A stretch of 16,221 nucleotides of DNA from JBBSDV01 sp038240335 (lineage in GTDB: Bacteria > Chloroflexota > Dehalococcoidia > DSTF01 > JACRBR01), in contig JBBSDV010000059.1 of the NCBI GenBank assembly GCA_038240335.1, positions 1-16,221 on the forward strand, read 5' to 3'. The translations under genes were made by a program, and so were the position numbers. Below the pieces are notes generated by a model that was not told where the DNA came from, searched no databases, and worked only from the letters and a program-made list of their open reading frames with translations. Every line of letters starts with the position of its first letter. The first letter of the stretch is position 1. This document shows, in pieces, positions 13,944 through 16,221 of this stretch.

Positions 13944-14993
13944 ATGACGCGAACCACTAGCGGCCTCTACGTCATCATCGACCCCGACGCCTGCGCCGGC
14001 CGCAGCGCACTCGATGTCGCGCGCCTGGCGCTCGAAGGCGGCACGCGGGCGATCCAATGGCGGGACAAGCGCCGCGACAAAGGCGAGCAACTTGCCGACG
14101 TGCGCGCCATCGCCCGCATCTGTCGCGAATACGATGTGCCGTTCATCGTCAACGACCACGCTGATCTCGCCCGCGCCGTCGGCGGCGACGGCTTGCATCT
14201 CGGCCAGACCGATCTGCCGATCGCAGCCGCGCGGCCCATCGTTGGCGCTGGCACGATCGTCGGAGTCTCGACAAACAACGCCGACGAGGCCCGGCTCGCC
14301 GAGGCCGCGGGTGCTGACTACGTGGCGATTGGCGCGATCTTTCCAACCGGCTCCAAGAGCATCACGCGCGCCGCCAGTCTCTCCCGCATCACCGAGGTGC
14401 GCGCCGCCGTGCGCGTTCCCGTCGTCGCTATCGGCGGCATCACGACGGCGAACGCCGCGAGCGTCATCGCCGCCGGTGCGGATGCCATCGCCGTGATCAG
14501 CGCCGTCTGCGCCGCGCCCGATCCGCGCGCCGCCGCCGCCGAACTAGCGGCGGCATTTCCCGTAGCGCCGCCGATTCGCGCGCCGTCATCCTCCGCGGCG
14601 CTGCCTTCACGGACGGATCCGCGACGCCGCATCGTCGATGCCTACCTCGATGCGCTCAACCGCCGCGATCGGGCGGCGTTCCTGGCGCTGTTCGCGCCCG
14701 ACGCCGCGCAGCACGACCCGCTCGGCGAGCCGCCCCGCATCGGCCGCACCGCGATCGGTGCATGGTGGGACGCCGGCGTGACGATCTGGGACGAATTCCG
14801 GATCGAGGCGCGAAACATCTTCCTCGCCGGCAACGGTGCGGCCCTCGAATGGACGATTACCGAAGCACAGGCAGATCAGGAGCGTCGCTTCAGTGGCGTC
14901 GACATCATCACGATCGCCGGCAACGAGATCGCCTCCGTCCACGCCTATTGGGAACGCACCTCACTGCCCGACTTCGCGCCGACTCTCGCATAA
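13944..14993 (+). CDS. thiE: Thiamine-phosphate synthase fused to a ketosteroid-isomerase-like (SnoaL/NTF2) domain
   Basis: A 349-residue two-domain protein. Residues 1-205 are a full ThiE: IQWRDKRRDKG (37-47), FIVNDHADLA (67-76), GLHLGQTDLP (83-92), GVSTNNADEA, ADYVAIGAIFPTGSKS (124-139), AIGGIT (162-167) and AVISAVCAAPDP (183-194). ThiE joins the pyrimidine and thiazole phosphates to give thiamine phosphate. A Pro/Ser/Ala linker (206-225) leads to an NTF2-like domain (226-345) that closely follows ketosteroid isomerase: DPLGEPPRIGRTAIGAWW (258-275) and VHAYWERTSLP (332-342). Residues Tyr234, Asp258 and Asp320 line up with the catalytic Tyr16, Asp40 and Asp103 of the Pseudomonas putida enzyme, as I recall it. 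The domains share one frame with no stop between them. No TPP riboswitch is visible in the short leader; the Shine-Dalgarno is weak. Confidence 0.9.
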   Translation: MTRTTSGLYVIIDPDACAGRSALDVARLALEGGTRAIQWRDKRRDKGEQLADVRAIARICREYDVPFIVNDHADLARAVGGDGLHLGQTDLPIAAARPIVGAGTIVGVSTNNADEARLAEAAGADYVAIGAIFPTGSKSITRAASLSRITEVRAAVRVPVVAIGGITTANAASVIAAGADAIAVISAVCAAPDPRAAAAELAAAFPVAPPIRAPSSSAALPSRTDPRRRIVDAYLDALNRRDRAAFLALFAPDAAQHDPLGEPPRIGRTAIGAWWDAGVTIWDEFRIEARNIFLAGNGAALEWTITEAQADQERRFSGVDIITIAGNEIASVHAYWERTSLPDFAPTLA

Positions 14994-15074
14994 CGTCGTC
15001 GTGTCACAGTCGCGAGGACATCACCCGCGCCGCCTTCTTTCCTCACCGCGCCTCCAACCTCCAACACCCAACGT

Positions 15075-16046
15075 CTAAATCGTGTACACCCGCTCCTCCG
15101 GTCCCTTGAGCATGAGCGCCACCGGCGACGTCGCCCGCGGCTGCCAGAACGGCCCGACGAGGTTGTCATTCGTCCCCGACGCGATCGGCGTCACGACCTC
15201 GTCGTCCACCCGCAGCAGCGTCCCCGTTTCGCCGCACAGCAGGCCGTGCTCGCCCCCCGGATGCCAGCCGAAGCCCAGCAGCGGCGGTAGCCCTGCCAGG
15301 TCGCTGAACTGCACGCCGCTGCCCGTGTACTCGACGCGCTTGTTGTGTACGACACCGTCATTGCCGTACGTCGCGACGAGCACAGTCGCGTTCGGCTCCT
15401 TGGTCCCCGGTCGCCAGTCGATCGACAGCGCATCATCCTCATCGTCCGTCGCGAGGATCCCCTGCACATAGCGTCCGTCGCAGCGATACAGCATGTGCGG
15501 CCGCGGATATCCCGCGCGACGGCTCGCATAGCCACCGATCAGCGCGTACGCGCCGTCCGGCCGCCAGGCGATCGATCGCATCGTGTGCGCCCGATCCGCC
15601 GGCAGTTGCTGCAATCCGCCCGTCGCGGCTTCGAATCGCAGCACGACGCCCGCGTTGCCGACGAGCAACGCCGAAGCGCCGTCCGGCGACCACGCGATGC
15701 GGCGCAGATTTTCGTCCGTCACTCGCGGCAGCTCGCTAAACGAAGCCTTGCCGTCGTAGAGCAGCACAGCGCCGCGATTGCCGACTAACAGCGCCCGCTC
15801 GCCGTGCGGCGCCCACGCGACGCCGCGGAGATTGTGCGTGCTGTCGGTGGCGATCGCCTCAAAGCCAAAGCGCTCACCGTCGAATCGCAGCACGGCGCCA
15901 CGATTGCCGACGATCAGCGCCGACCCCCCGTCCGGGCGCCACGCCGCCCAGCGCAGTGGCCGCGTCGTTGTCGCCTCCAGCGCCCGTACGGCACCGCCAC
16001 GATCCTCGTAGACGTAGACGTTCGTCACAATCGCGAGTGTACGCAT
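15075..16046 (-). CDS. Predicted seven-bladed beta-propeller protein
   Basis: A 323-residue protein built of seven repeats of about 40-50 residues with the pattern 'W.PDG..ALLVGN.G.VLRFDG'. The repeat tryptophans are at 36, 78, 119, 161, 211, 261 and 301, so the protein is almost entirely one seven-bladed propeller. The fourth and fifth blades are longest because of inserted loops. There is no signal peptide and no membrane segment, so a cytosolic location is likely. The repeats recall WD40-type or YCF48-like propellers, but I cannot assign a family. Such domains usually bind partner proteins. The ATG at 16046 has no clear Shine-Dalgarno; a TTG at 16079 would add 11 residues. It is convergent with the ThiE fusion gene, 81 bp apart. 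Confidence 0.8.
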   Translation of the reverse strand: MRTLAIVTNVYVYEDRGGAVRALEATTTRPLRWAAWRPDGGSALIVGNRGAVLRFDGERFGFEAIATDSTHNLRGVAWAPHGERALLVGNRGAVLLYDGKASFSELPRVTDENLRRIAWSPDGASALLVGNAGVVLRFEAATGGLQQLPADRAHTMRSIAWRPDGAYALIGGYASRRAGYPRPHMLYRCDGRYVQGILATDDEDDALSIDWRPGTKEPNATVLVATYGNDGVVHNKRVEYTGSGVQFSDLAGLPPLLGFGWHPGGEHGLLCGETGTLLRVDDEVVTPIASGTNDNLVGPFWQPRATSPVALMLKGPEERVYTI

Positions 16047-16221
16047 TCGTTCGCGATATTGCTTCGGCCGGGCAACCAACGCCCGCTCGTCGAGACTCTC
16101 GGCAATTTGCTCGACGGAGCATCGCTATCAGACCCCAACGTCCGATTGGCATGCATTAGCGCTTGTCGCTCGCTGGTCCTGCCCCGCGTTGACTTGCCGC
16201 GGCCGCGTCGATAGCATGGCC
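16047..16221. other. Right edge, no gene recognised
   Basis: The last 175 bases lie upstream of the propeller gene. Open frames crossing them on either strand look non-coding. They probably hold the propeller promoter, but nothing specific was identified. Confidence 0.4.

Noticed and set aside
15050..15072. CCAACCTCCAACACCCAAC as a tandem repeat
   Set aside because: Only about two imperfect units; too short to distinguish from chance in GC-rich DNA.

Overview
This is a GC-rich bacterial window of about 16.2 kb, densely coded on both strands. The gene mix (LLM-class flavin oxidoreductase, DUF2254 membrane protein, Amt with a long N-terminal extension, PII, NagB, ThiE with a fused NTF2-like domain, lone OmpR-type winged helix) and many GTG/TTG starts suggest an environmental Chloroflexota or a related high-GC lineage. 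That assignment is inference: no rRNA or tRNA gene was found to anchor it.

Layout. (1) 1-541: a 70-residue piece of a bifunctional rhamnulose-1-phosphate aldolase/short-chain dehydrogenase runs off the left edge and breaks at about 211. It abuts the 3' end of a minus-strand acyl-CoA dehydrogenase-fold gene (277-1434). (2) 1435-1916: non-coding DNA with several short direct repeats. (3) 1917-7674: a long minus-strand block. In transcription order it holds a zinc-ribbon/TPR protein, a small membrane protein, an ammonium transporter (amt), a PII protein, a stand-alone OmpR/PhoB-type DNA-binding domain, the Na+/H+ antiporter NhaA, and a 69-residue two-helix membrane protein whose start overlaps the nhaA stop. 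(4) 7675-8276: a divergent intergenic region with two adjacent inverted repeats in front of the next gene. (5) 8277-11018, plus strand: a CPA1-type Na+/H+ antiporter followed by a DUF2254 membrane protein. (6) 11060-12958: an LLM-class oxidoreductase and a NagB-like deaminase, divergent around a heptamer tandem repeat. (7) 12945-14993: an EamA-type exporter and a ThiE-ketosteroid-isomerase-like fusion, divergent from each other. (8) 15075-16046: a predicted seven-repeat beta-propeller.

Functional themes. The centre is an ammonium uptake module: the transporter, its PII partner, and perhaps a regulator. It is followed by sodium/proton homeostasis, with two unrelated antiporters within 7.5 kb. 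The flanks are unrelated housekeeping or accessory genes.

The most unusual items are the ThiE fusion, which keeps the residues aligned with the ketosteroid isomerase catalytic triad; the PII protein with Phe at the uridylylation position; the orphan winged-helix protein beside PII; and the micro-membrane protein coupled to NhaA. I saw no CRISPR array, phage module, transposase or recognised defence system.
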